Notes under the pieces: model-generated
Database searches by the model: none
What the model was told of the DNA's origin: nothing
What the model saw: only the letters and a program-made list of their open reading frames with translations
Made by a program: the position numbers and the translations under genes
Assembly: GCA_030834165.1 (NCBI GenBank)
Contig: JAURFU010000002.1
Span: 1-58,608, forward strand
DNA from: Verrucomicrobiota bacterium
GTDB taxonomy: Bacteria > Verrucomicrobiota > Verrucomicrobiia > Opitutales > UBA953
DNA length: 58,608 bases
Reading direction: 5' to 3'
Shown here: positions 47,748 to 55,926 of the stretch, one piece after another
How positions within the stretch are numbered: the stretch's first letter is position 1
Layout of the letters: each line of letters opens with the position of its first letter

Positions 47748-48418
47748 CCCATCGTTCCTATCCCGCCCTCCTCTCCGCACTGCTGCTCGCCGGTTGCGCG
47801 TCCCCGGAGACCTTCTCGGTCCGTGAGGATTTCGGGCCCGGCTTCGACGCGAAGAAATTCCTGACGCCGCTCCCGAACAAGAACACCTCCGTCCGCGACG
47901 GCGCACTGTGGACGCGCGGCTCTAGCGGCGGCAAATACCCGCCGATGGTCTACCTGGCCCTGGAGGGCAAGGACCTGACGATGTCCTTCCGCTACCGTCA
48001 CCTCGAGAAGGGCGGCATGCTCTGGCTCTTCGTCGACGGCGACGATGGCTACGGCTCGGTCGACCACATGCTGCGCGTCCGCCTCAACCGGGACAGTGTC
48101 GTGCTGGAGGTCGACGCCCACACCCTCGATCCGAAGCACCCGCTGCGCCAGAACACCCGCGCGCCCGACCCAGTCAGCAAGGCCTACCGCACCAACGAAC
48201 ATTTCCCTGCCGAGAAGGTCGACCTCTCGGCGAACGAATGGCGCACCGTGCAGCTGGCCTTCAAGGGCGACACCGTGGACATGTCCGTCGACGGCCAGTG
48301 GACCCGCACGCTCCAGCGGGCGAACTTCGACGCGACCAAGCGCAAGCTCCTCTGGATGCAGAGCGGCGGCGCCGCCGGCATCGAGATCGACGACGTGGTC
48401 GTCACCCCGACCCCCTGA
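47744..48418 (+). CDS. Jelly-roll-like lipoprotein
   Basis: The protein has 224 residues, starting in an ATGA overlap with the sulfatase stop. The lipobox LLLAGC predicts lipidation and membrane anchoring. The mature part has beta-rich blocks: VREDFGPGFDAKKF, MSFRYRHLEKGGMLWLFVDGD, MLRVRLNRDSVVLEVDAHTL, WRTVQLAFKGDTVDMSVDG and GIEIDDVVVTP. The VDMSVDG and IDDVVV strands match the closing strands of DUF1080-type concanavalin folds. It has no evident catalytic motif. It probably binds substrate near the coupled sulfatase. Confidence 0.72.
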   Translation: MTHRSYPALLSALLLAGCASPETFSVREDFGPGFDAKKFLTPLPNKNTSVRDGALWTRGSSGGKYPPMVYLALEGKDLTMSFRYRHLEKGGMLWLFVDGDDGYGSVDHMLRVRLNRDSVVLEVDAHTLDPKHPLRQNTRAPDPVSKAYRTNEHFPAEKVDLSANEWRTVQLAFKGDTVDMSVDGQWTRTLQRANFDATKRKLLWMQSGGAAGIEIDDVVVTPTP

Positions 48419-48461
48419 GTCCGTACTTCCCCCATACTCCATAATCGATACGCCTAGTCTC

Positions 48462-49964
48462 ATGCGAACCACCCGCCTCCTCCTCTTGCTGCTCACCGGC
48501 GTCCTAGGCGCGGCCGAAGAACCCCGACCAAATCTCATCATCATCAACATCGATGACCTCGGCTACGCCGACATCGGACCATTTGGCTCCAAGCTCAACC
48601 GGACGCCGAACCTCGACCGTATGGCCAAGGAAGGCATGCGCCTGACCTCCTTTTACGCCGCGCCGGTCTGTTCGCCTTCGCGCGCGATGCTCATGACCGG
48701 GTGCTATCCGAAGCGCGTGCTCCCGACCCCGCATGTGCTGTTCCCGATGGCAGAAGTGGGACTGAACCCGGAGGAAACAACCATCGCCGAGACGCTCAAG
48801 GCCGCCGGTTATGTGACCGCCTGCGTGGGCAAGTGGCACCTCGGCGACCAAGCCGCCTTCCTGCCCAACGCGCAGGGCTTCGACTTCTCCTTCGGCATCC
48901 CCTATTCGAACGACATGGGCACCGCCGCCGAAGGCTCCAAGAGCGACCTCGGCAAACCGACGCCTAAGGACGAGCCGGCAACGGCGACCGGCAAGATGAA
49001 CCCGCCGGAGACCGGCCTGCGCGGCAACGCGCAGCCGCCGCTGCCGATGCTGCGCGACGGCAAGGCGGTCGCGCGAGTCCGGCAAGCCGAACAACAACGG
49101 CTCGTGGCCGACTACACGCATGAGGCCGAAGGCTTCATCCGCCGGAGCAAAGATCGCCCGTTCTTCCTCTACCTGCCGCACAGCTCCGTGCACTTCCCGC
49201 TTTACCCCGGCGAAGCTTGGGCGGGCAAATCCCCGCACGGCCTCTACGCTGATTGGGTGGAAGAGACCGACTGGTCGGTCGGCCGCATCCTCGACACTTT
49301 ACGTGAGCTCGGCCTCGACCGCCGGACCCTGGTCGTGTTCACCTCGGACAACGGAGGCACGGCCCGCGGCAGCAATGCACCGCTCAAAGGTCACAAGGGA
49401 AGCACCTGGGAAGGCGGCGTGCGGGCTCCCACCATCGCCTGGTGGCCGGGACGCATCCCCGCCGGGACGAGCAACGCCGCCATTACGGGCATGTTCGACC
49501 TTCATCCGACTTTCGCTCAATTCGCCGGCGCGAAACTGCCTGACCGAAAACTCGACGGGCTCGACCTCTCTCCTTTGCTGCTCGGGGTCGACGGAGCCAA
49601 GGGCCATGAGGAGTTCCTTTACTACCGCGGCATGACCCTCGAGGCCGTCCGGGTCGGGCGCTGGAAACTGATGCTCGAAGGCGCCAACGCGCCCTTCCGC
49701 GCCAAGCAACCCAAGAAGGAAGCCCCGCAGCGCCTCTACGACCTCGAGGCGGACATCGCCGAATCGGCCGACGTCGCCGCCAGCCACCCGGACATCGTCC
49801 GGCAGCTCTTGGCCCGCGTCGCCGCCGCCGATGCCGACCTTGGCCTCCTGGAGGCGGGGCCCGGCGTCCGGCCGCTCGGGCGCGTCGCCGACCCGAAACC
49901 GATCATCGCCGCGGACGGCAGCGTTCGTCCCGACGCCGTCGGACCAACCCGGCGTTTCCCCTGA
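48462..49964 (+). CDS. Secreted sulfatase (arylsulfatase A-like)
   Basis: The protein has 500 residues from ATG 48462 (MRTTRLLLLLLTGVLGAAEE); an upstream open frame is not protein-like. Catalytic marks are IINIDDLGYADIG, C70 in CSPSR, GKWHLG and TSDNGGTARG. The segment FFLYLPHSSVHFPLYPGE and the PEAWAGKS-like stretch fit the arylsulfatase A-type branch of S1. The C-terminus ends with a Pro/Gly-rich tail. A lipoprotein gene starts 8 bases later, so the pattern of sulfatase then jelly-roll protein is repeated here. Confidence 0.94.
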   Translation: MRTTRLLLLLLTGVLGAAEEPRPNLIIINIDDLGYADIGPFGSKLNRTPNLDRMAKEGMRLTSFYAAPVCSPSRAMLMTGCYPKRVLPTPHVLFPMAEVGLNPEETTIAETLKAAGYVTACVGKWHLGDQAAFLPNAQGFDFSFGIPYSNDMGTAAEGSKSDLGKPTPKDEPATATGKMNPPETGLRGNAQPPLPMLRDGKAVARVRQAEQQRLVADYTHEAEGFIRRSKDRPFFLYLPHSSVHFPLYPGEAWAGKSPHGLYADWVEETDWSVGRILDTLRELGLDRRTLVVFTSDNGGTARGSNAPLKGHKGSTWEGGVRAPTIAWWPGRIPAGTSNAAITGMFDLHPTFAQFAGAKLPDRKLDGLDLSPLLLGVDGAKGHEEFLYYRGMTLEAVRVGRWKLMLEGANAPFRAKQPKKEAPQRLYDLEADIAESADVAASHPDIVRQLLARVAAADADLGLLEAGPGVRPLGRVADPKPIIAADGSVRPDAVGPTRRFP

Positions 49965-49972
49965 CTCCTATC

Positions 49973-50563
49973 ATGCGAACCACCCTCCTCACTCCCCTCC
50001 TCCTCTGCCTCCTGCTGGTCGGCTGCGCCTCCGGCCCCCTGCTGGTCGAAGCCGAACCGCCCGTGATCGTCGCACCCGACCTTAAGTCGGCCTTCGCCGA
50101 ACCGTGGAAGATTCCCCATGGCGAATGGAAGCCCGACGGCGGCGTCCTGCGCATGACCGAAATCCCGGCGCGCAAGCATGTGCCGGTGCTGCAGCACTGG
50201 GTCGGCCTGAAGACCGCCGTCATTGAACTGGAGTTCCGTCAAGACGTGCCGACCACCTTTTACATCGGTTGCGATGCCGAGAAGCACGTCGGTCGCGTCG
50301 TGATCACGCCCAAGGAGGTCACTATCGCCGAAGACTCCGTCAAGCCGTCGCATATCCTCGCGCGCATGCCCCTTGAAACCGTCAAGGGCGTCTGGCGTCA
50401 CGTCCGCGTCGAGTGGACCGGTGACCGGATGGCCGTGCGCCTCGACGGCAAAGAACTGCAGGCCCGCCACCCCTTCCTCGCCACGCCGAAGACCCGCAGC
50501 TGGATCGCCGGCGCCAAGTCCGCCGAGGTACGCAACTTCGTCATCAAAGGCGTACCCCAGTGA
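49973..50563 (+). CDS. Jelly-roll-like lipoprotein
   Basis: The protein has 196 residues. The N-terminus MRTTLLTPLLLCLLLVGCASG carries a lipobox (LLVGC). Mature blocks FAEPWKIPHGEWKPDGGVLRM, VIELEFRQDVPTTFYIGCD, GRVVITPKEVTIAED, WRHVRVEWTGDRMAVRLDG and EVRNFVIKGV follow the beta-strand order of concanavalin-like DUF1080-type folds. The protein is related in layout to the next gene, which overlaps its stop, so a duplication is possible. No catalytic residues can be named. Confidence 0.72.
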   Translation: MRTTLLTPLLLCLLLVGCASGPLLVEAEPPVIVAPDLKSAFAEPWKIPHGEWKPDGGVLRMTEIPARKHVPVLQHWVGLKTAVIELEFRQDVPTTFYIGCDAEKHVGRVVITPKEVTIAEDSVKPSHILARMPLETVKGVWRHVRVEWTGDRMAVRLDGKELQARHPFLATPKTRSWIAGAKSAEVRNFVIKGVPQ

Positions 50564-51162
50564 GACTCCACCTCTCGCTGCTACTGACTGCGCTCGCGGC
50601 TCACGCCGCGGAGCCAAAGGTCATCCTCGAAGATAAGTTCGAGGCGGAACTCTCCAAGGATTGGTTCTGGGGGCTGGGTACCTGGAGCGCCAAAGACGGC
50701 GTGATGCGCGGATTCGAATCGGGCGCCCGCCGTCATGGCCCGGTCAAGATGCATAAGCTGCCGCTGAAGGACGGCATCATCGAATGCGATTTCCGTCTCA
50801 TCGGGAAAGCCGGTTTCGCCGGCATCATCTTCAACGGCAGCCAGGAAAGAGGCCATATCTGCCACCTCGTGATGACCACGAAAGAGCTCCGTATCCTCGC
50901 CCACCCCAAGAAGGGCGAGAACAAGGAACTAGCCAAGGTGCCCGCCACGCTGCTCCCGGAGTCTTGGCATCACGTACGCATCGTCTTCAGCGGTGACAAA
51001 CTGGAAGCCACGGTCGACGATCATGTCATCCGCGCCGCGGCTCCCTGCATAGCCGAAGAGAAACTCACTTTCGGACTCGGCGGCGATTCCGGCGGCCCGA
51101 GCGGCGAGAAAGCCGGCGCCCTCGAATTCCGCCGGCTACGCATCACTTCGACCTCTCCTTGA
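50560..51162 (+). CDS. Secreted jelly-roll-like protein
   Basis: The protein has 200 residues with a GTG start at 50560, overlapping the stop of the lipoprotein gene. The signal peptide is MRLHLSLLLTALAAHAA; there is no lipobox, so it is predicted to be soluble. Blocks: LEDKFEAELSKDWFWGLGTW, GVMRGFESGARRHGP, IIECDFRLIGKAGFAGIIFNG, WHHVRIVFSGDKLEATVDDHV and ALEFRRLRIT. These match DUF1080-type or LamG-like folds. The next sulfatase starts just after, possibly at a TTG that overlaps this stop. Confidence 0.72.
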   Translation: MRLHLSLLLTALAAHAAEPKVILEDKFEAELSKDWFWGLGTWSAKDGVMRGFESGARRHGPVKMHKLPLKDGIIECDFRLIGKAGFAGIIFNGSQERGHICHLVMTTKELRILAHPKKGENKELAKVPATLLPESWHHVRIVFSGDKLEATVDDHVIRAAAPCIAEEKLTFGLGGDSGGPSGEKAGALEFRRLRITSTSP

Positions 51163-51176
51163 ATCTCCTTCCCGTC

Positions 51177-52979
51177 ATGCCTCAACGCCTCCTCACCCTC
51201 CTGCTAGCGCCGCTCGCGCTCTTCGCCGCTGAGAAGCCGAACATCATCCTGATCTATACGGACGACCATGGTTGGGCTGACCTCGGCGCCCAAGGCGCGG
51301 ACAAGGATATCCGTACGCCGAACCTCGACGCGATGGCCCGCGACGGCGTGCGCTTCACCCGCGGTTATGTCTCCGCCCCGCAGTGCGTCCCCTCCCGGGC
51401 CGGCGTGCTCACCGGTCGCTACCAGCAGCGCTTCGGCGTCGAGGATAACAACAAAGGACCGCTGCCGCTCGCCGAGCTCACCATCGCCGAGCGCCTGAAG
51501 GCCGCCGGGTACGTCACCGGACAGGTCGGCAAGTGGCACCTCGACCACGTGGCCAAGGGATCAAAAGTCCCGCATGTCGGGAGAGATTTCCTGCCGGTCA
51601 GGCAAGGCTTCGATGAGCAGTTCACGGGGGCGCTCCGGCAGTATTACGTGACGCATGGACTGGACGGCCGGCCGGTGACCGACCCGCCGGCCCTCATCAC
51701 GGATAACCGCTTCCGCGTGGTCGTCCAGACCGAGGCCGCCCTGTCTTTCCTCGACCGCCGCGCCGTCAGACCTGAGCAGCCGTTCTTCCTCTACCTCGCC
51801 TGGTATGCCCCGCACGTGCCGCTCGAATCTCCCGAGCCGTGGTTCTCCCGGACGCCCGCTCACCTGCCCAAGGAACGTCGTCAGGCGCTGGCGATGATCG
51901 CCGCGATGGACGAAGGCCTCGGCCAGCTCCGTGCCAAGCTCAAGGCGATGGGACAGGACAAGGACACGCTCATCTTCTTCATCGGAGATAATGGCGCCCC
52001 GCTGGGCAAAGCCTGGGACGGCTCGCTGAACACCCCGCTCATCGGCCAGAAAGGCATGCTCTCTGAAGGCGGCATCCGTACGCCGTTCGTCGCCGCCTGG
52101 CCGGGCCACCTCCCCGCTGGCAAGACCTACGATCAGCCCGTCAGCAGCCTGGACGTCGCCGCCACCGCCGTCGCGCTCGCCGGGCTGCCGAAAGCCCCGG
52201 AACTCGACGGTACGGATCTCACGCCCTTCGTCAAAGGCGAGAATAACGGAACGCCGCATGAGCGTCTCTTCTGGCGCTGGGGCTCGCAGGCCGCGGTGCT
52301 GGAGCACCCGTGGAAACTCGTCCGCCTCGGCGACCGCGAGGAGATGCTGTTCGATGTGACGCTCCCCGACGGCGAGAACCTCGCCAAGGATCAGGCCAAG
52401 GTCCGGCCGGAGATCGTCACACGCCTTCGCCAAGCGCTCAAGGACTGGAGCGACACGCTCACGCCCCCTGGCCTGCCCACGAGCCTGGACCCACATCACG
52501 AGGGCATGTTCGCGGAACACGGCGTGATCACGGCTTCCGCCAACGCTGCGCCGCGTAAAAACGAGCCCACCGGGGCGCTCCAAGGCTGGGTCTGCCGCAA
52601 CGGCACCATCGCCTTAAAGGATGGCGCCCTGCTCGTTACCGCCGACCCGAAGGCGGCGAAGAACGCTAGGCCTTTCCTCGCCAAGACCGGCCTGGCACTG
52701 AAAGGACCCGTGACGGCAATCATCAAGGCCGACGCCAAAGTCGCGTCCAACGGCTCGCTCAGCTGGCGCACCAAAGACCAGCCCGACTTCCTGCCCGTGA
52801 ACCTTGTCCGTTTCGAGATTCCCGCCGGCGCCTCCGAACGGAGCATCGCCTTGCCCGTCGACGGCCAGGCGATCCACGTCCGCCTCAACTTGGGCGACCA
52901 AGCCGAGACCCTGCGTCTCCGCTCGATCGAACTGCGCCCAGCCCAGGGCAAGGCCGATGTCACGGATTTCGGTAAGTAA
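51177..52979 (+). CDS. Secreted sulfatase with extra C-terminal domain
   Basis: The protein has 600 residues from ATG 51177. An in-frame TTG at 51159 overlaps the previous stop and could be the start if translation is coupled. The signal peptide ends near APLALFAA. Catalytic marks are IYTDDHGWADLG, C70 in CVPSR, GKWHLDH and FIGDNGAPLG. The catalytic part ends near residue 430. The remaining 150 residues (GALQGWVCRNGTIALKDGAL, GPVTAIIKADAKVASNGSL, ETLRLRSIELRP) look beta-rich and resemble the jelly-roll proteins nearby. This sulfatase therefore appears to carry its own binding domain. Confidence 0.92.
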   Translation: MPQRLLTLLLAPLALFAAEKPNIILIYTDDHGWADLGAQGADKDIRTPNLDAMARDGVRFTRGYVSAPQCVPSRAGVLTGRYQQRFGVEDNNKGPLPLAELTIAERLKAAGYVTGQVGKWHLDHVAKGSKVPHVGRDFLPVRQGFDEQFTGALRQYYVTHGLDGRPVTDPPALITDNRFRVVVQTEAALSFLDRRAVRPEQPFFLYLAWYAPHVPLESPEPWFSRTPAHLPKERRQALAMIAAMDEGLGQLRAKLKAMGQDKDTLIFFIGDNGAPLGKAWDGSLNTPLIGQKGMLSEGGIRTPFVAAWPGHLPAGKTYDQPVSSLDVAATAVALAGLPKAPELDGTDLTPFVKGENNGTPHERLFWRWGSQAAVLEHPWKLVRLGDREEMLFDVTLPDGENLAKDQAKVRPEIVTRLRQALKDWSDTLTPPGLPTSLDPHHEGMFAEHGVITASANAAPRKNEPTGALQGWVCRNGTIALKDGALLVTADPKAAKNARPFLAKTGLALKGPVTAIIKADAKVASNGSLSWRTKDQPDFLPVNLVRFEIPAGASERSIALPVDGQAIHVRLNLGDQAETLRLRSIELRPAQGKADVTDFGK

Positions 52980-53045
52980 GCCAAAGGCGGTCATATAAAT
53001 TATCTGTCCAGCGATGGGGCGAGCCATAGGGTTCGGACTGCCGCT

Positions 53046-54431
53046 ATGATCGCTCGTATACTCCTCGCCTGCCAGCTCTCGTTGATGTCGCTCGCGGCAG
53101 CCGAACGGCCGAACATCATCTTCCTTTTCGCGGACGACTGGGGATGGGGCGACCTTTCGTGCCATGGTCACCCGTATGTCCGGACACCTCATATCGACCG
53201 CCTGGCGAAGGAGGGCACAGATTTCCAGCGCTTCACGGTCGCCAGCGGGGTGTGCTCACCGAGCCGCGCAGCGGTGATGACCGGGCAGTTTCCCGCGCGC
53301 CGCAACATCGACGGCCACTTCGCCTGGGTACCACAGAACGAGAAGCGCGGCATGCCTGACTGGCTCGCCGTCGACGCGCCTTCGCTACCGCGCTTCCTCC
53401 GGCAAGCCGGGTACCGGACCGCGCATTATGGCAAGTGGCACCTCTCCAACGACATGATACCGGACTCGCCCACGCCTTCCGCCTACGGCTACGACGACTA
53501 CGGTGCCTTCAATTGCTCCGGCGAGCAGATGCCTTGGCACGAGGACGCTTCGCGGGCCGTCGCCTTCATCGAGGAGAGCCTGCGTCAGGCGAAACCGTTC
53601 TTCATCAACGTCTGGCTGCATGAGCCCCACACGCCGTTCCACACCGTGCCGAAATATGAGCGGCGCTTCCAACACCTCCCGGAGCGCGGCGACCAGATCT
53701 ACGCCTCCGTGCTTTCCCACGCCGACGACCGGATCGGCCGGATCCTCGACGCCCTGGACCGTCTGAAAATCGCCGAGGGCACCCTCGTGATCTTCAGTTC
53801 CGACAATGGTCCCGCCCGGGGGTCAGGCAAAGAGCCGATGGCGCTCTCCTATGACACCGCCACGGGGGCGGGCTGGGACATCGCCGCTTCCAAGGGTGTC
53901 ACCGGCGGTCGCCGCGGCCACAAGGCTTCGCTCTTCGAAGGCGGTATCGGCGTGCCCTTCCTTGCCCGCTGGCCGGGTCGGATCGCGCCCGGAAAAATCG
54001 ACGCCACCTCCCTCGTCTCCGCCGTCGATCTGCTGCCCACTTTCTGTGCACTCGCCGGCGCTGACCTGCCCGCCGATTACGCGCCCGACGGCATCAGCAT
54101 CGTCGAGGTGTTGAAAGGTCGGACTCTTCCAGTCCGCGAAAAACCGCTCTTCTGGAAGATTGACGCCGCGTGGCCGGCGCAAAAAGGCAAACCGGACCAC
54201 TGGGTGGCCTGGGCGGTCGTCTCCGGCCATTGGAAACTTGCCGCTAATCACGACCTTTCCCACGTCCGGCTTTATGACATCGCCAAGGACCTCGGGGAAG
54301 ACACCGACCTGAAGTCCGCCCACCCCGAGGTCGCGGCGGAACTGCTCGCCAGACTCAAAGCTTGGCAGGCTACGCTGCCGAACAAGCCGACGGGAGCGGT
54401 TTTCTCAGAGTTAAGAGAGGCCGGACGTTAA
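53046..54431 (+). CDS. Secreted sulfatase
   Basis: The 461-residue protein has a signal peptide ending near SLAAAE. Catalytic marks are FLFADDWGWGD, C70 in CSPSR, GKWHLSN and SSDNGPARG. NIDGHFAWVPQ, MPDWLAVDAPSLPRFL and the same overall length tie it to the sulfatases at 19137 and 43641. The 66-base gap before it contains an AT-rich patch (tataaattat near 52994-53003), which could hold a promoter. A 134-base gap without obvious signals follows. Confidence 0.94.
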   Translation: MIARILLACQLSLMSLAAAERPNIIFLFADDWGWGDLSCHGHPYVRTPHIDRLAKEGTDFQRFTVASGVCSPSRAAVMTGQFPARRNIDGHFAWVPQNEKRGMPDWLAVDAPSLPRFLRQAGYRTAHYGKWHLSNDMIPDSPTPSAYGYDDYGAFNCSGEQMPWHEDASRAVAFIEESLRQAKPFFINVWLHEPHTPFHTVPKYERRFQHLPERGDQIYASVLSHADDRIGRILDALDRLKIAEGTLVIFSSDNGPARGSGKEPMALSYDTATGAGWDIAASKGVTGGRRGHKASLFEGGIGVPFLARWPGRIAPGKIDATSLVSAVDLLPTFCALAGADLPADYAPDGISIVEVLKGRTLPVREKPLFWKIDAAWPAQKGKPDHWVAWAVVSGHWKLAANHDLSHVRLYDIAKDLGEDTDLKSAHPEVAAELLARLKAWQATLPNKPTGAVFSELREAGR

Positions 54432-54565
54432 GCAGCCTGCGTCGGCCGCCCTACCCAGAGGGACGGCGAACGGAGAGCAGCTCGGTGAAGTGATCGGAAA
54501 TGACGGCGATATAGACCGCTCGGGGCTTGTCCCCCTGAACGCAGGTGCCATCGTCTGGTCACCCC

Positions 54566-55924
54566 ATGAAATTCAGGCACCTTGCGACACTTTGCGCCCT
54601 CCTCGCGACCACCCTCGTCGCCGCGGAGCGCCCGAACATCCTGCTCATCGTCGCCGACGACCTCGGCTGGTCCGACGTCGGCTGGCACGGGGGCTTCGGC
54701 AAGACCCCGCACATGGACAAGCTCGTCCGCACCGGGGCGGAACTCGACCAGCACTACGTCCAGCCCGTCTGCACCCCCACCCGCGCCGCGCTGATGAGCG
54801 GCCGCTGCCCGGGGCGCTTCGGACCCCAGGCGCTGAGCCCGAGCAACCTGCGCGCGATGCCCCTGGGCACGACCACCCTCGCCTCCGCCCTGAAGTCGGT
54901 CGGATACCGCACGCATCTCTCCGGCAAGTGGCACCTCGGCGCGCGACCCGAATGGATCCCCAACGCCTACGGGTTCGACACCAGCTACGGCACGCTGACC
55001 GGCGCCGCCGATCCGTGGACGCACAAATACCGCAAGGGCAACCCCTACGAAGACACCTGGCATCGCGACGGGAAACTCTTCCACGAAGAAGGCAACGCGA
55101 CCGAACTGATCGCCGCCGAGGCCCTGAAGCGCATCAAGCAAGGCGGGGATCAGCCTTGGTTCGTCTACGTCCCGTTCCACGCCGTGCATACGCCGGTCGA
55201 CGCGCCGGCTCAGTTCAAGAAGCTCTACGACGGCGTGAAGTTCCACGACGACCCGGTGAAGCATGAATCCCGCCTGCGCATGGCGGCCATGGTTTCGCAG
55301 CTCGACGCCAAGGTGGGCGCCTTCGTCGAGGCGCTCGAACGGACCGGCCAGCGCGACAAGACGCTGATCATCTTCACCTCCGACAACGGCGGCATCGAAG
55401 GACTCAAGAACGCCTACGCCGGCGACGTCCCCGATTCCCCGCTCAACAGCGAGAACGACCCTTTGCGCGGCCAGAAGAACACCCTCTACGAAGGCGGCAC
55501 CCGGGTCTGCGCCTTCGCGAACTGGCCTGGCAAGCTGAAGCCCGCCAAGCTCGCCGCGCCGCTCTACGTCGGCGACTGGTTGCCCACGCTCGCCCGCCTG
55601 GCCGGTTTCCAACCCTCGCAGGACCCGAAATGGGACGGCCTCGACCGCTGGGAAGTGCTCACCGGCGAGGTCGCCGCGCCCGCCACGCGGACGATCTACA
55701 TCGGGCATCCGCAGGGACGCTCGCTCCGCCACGGCGACTGGAAACTCATCGCGATGAACAAAGGTAAGCCCCAGCTCTTCAACCTCGCCGCCGATCCCTA
55801 CGAGAAGGAAGATCTCGCCGCCAAGGAGACGAAGGTCCTCGAGGAGATGCAGGCCCGGCTCGCCGCCGAATTCGCCAAGGACGACAAAGTCATGCCCGCC
55901 GACCTCAAAGGCCTGCCGCACTGA
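54566..55924 (+). CDS. Secreted sulfatase (arylsulfatase B-like)
   Basis: The protein has 452 residues from ATG 54566 (MKFRHLATLCALLATTLVAAE, a clear signal peptide); ATG 54545 is an alternative. Catalytic marks are LIVADDLGWSDVGWHG, C69 in CTPTR, GKWHLGARPEW and TSDNGGIEG. HYVQPVCTPTRAALMSGR-type wording and the GFDTSYGTLTGAADPWTHK block place it with arylsulfatase B/N-acetylgalactosamine-4-sulfatase relatives. The substrate is a guess from that branch. An esterase follows after 2 bases. Confidence 0.94.
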   Translation: MKFRHLATLCALLATTLVAAERPNILLIVADDLGWSDVGWHGGFGKTPHMDKLVRTGAELDQHYVQPVCTPTRAALMSGRCPGRFGPQALSPSNLRAMPLGTTTLASALKSVGYRTHLSGKWHLGARPEWIPNAYGFDTSYGTLTGAADPWTHKYRKGNPYEDTWHRDGKLFHEEGNATELIAAEALKRIKQGGDQPWFVYVPFHAVHTPVDAPAQFKKLYDGVKFHDDPVKHESRLRMAAMVSQLDAKVGAFVEALERTGQRDKTLIIFTSDNGGIEGLKNAYAGDVPDSPLNSENDPLRGQKNTLYEGGTRVCAFANWPGKLKPAKLAAPLYVGDWLPTLARLAGFQPSQDPKWDGLDRWEVLTGEVAAPATRTIYIGHPQGRSLRHGDWKLIAMNKGKPQLFNLAADPYEKEDLAAKETKVLEEMQARLAAEFAKDDKVMPADLKGLPH

Positions 55925-55926
55925 TC

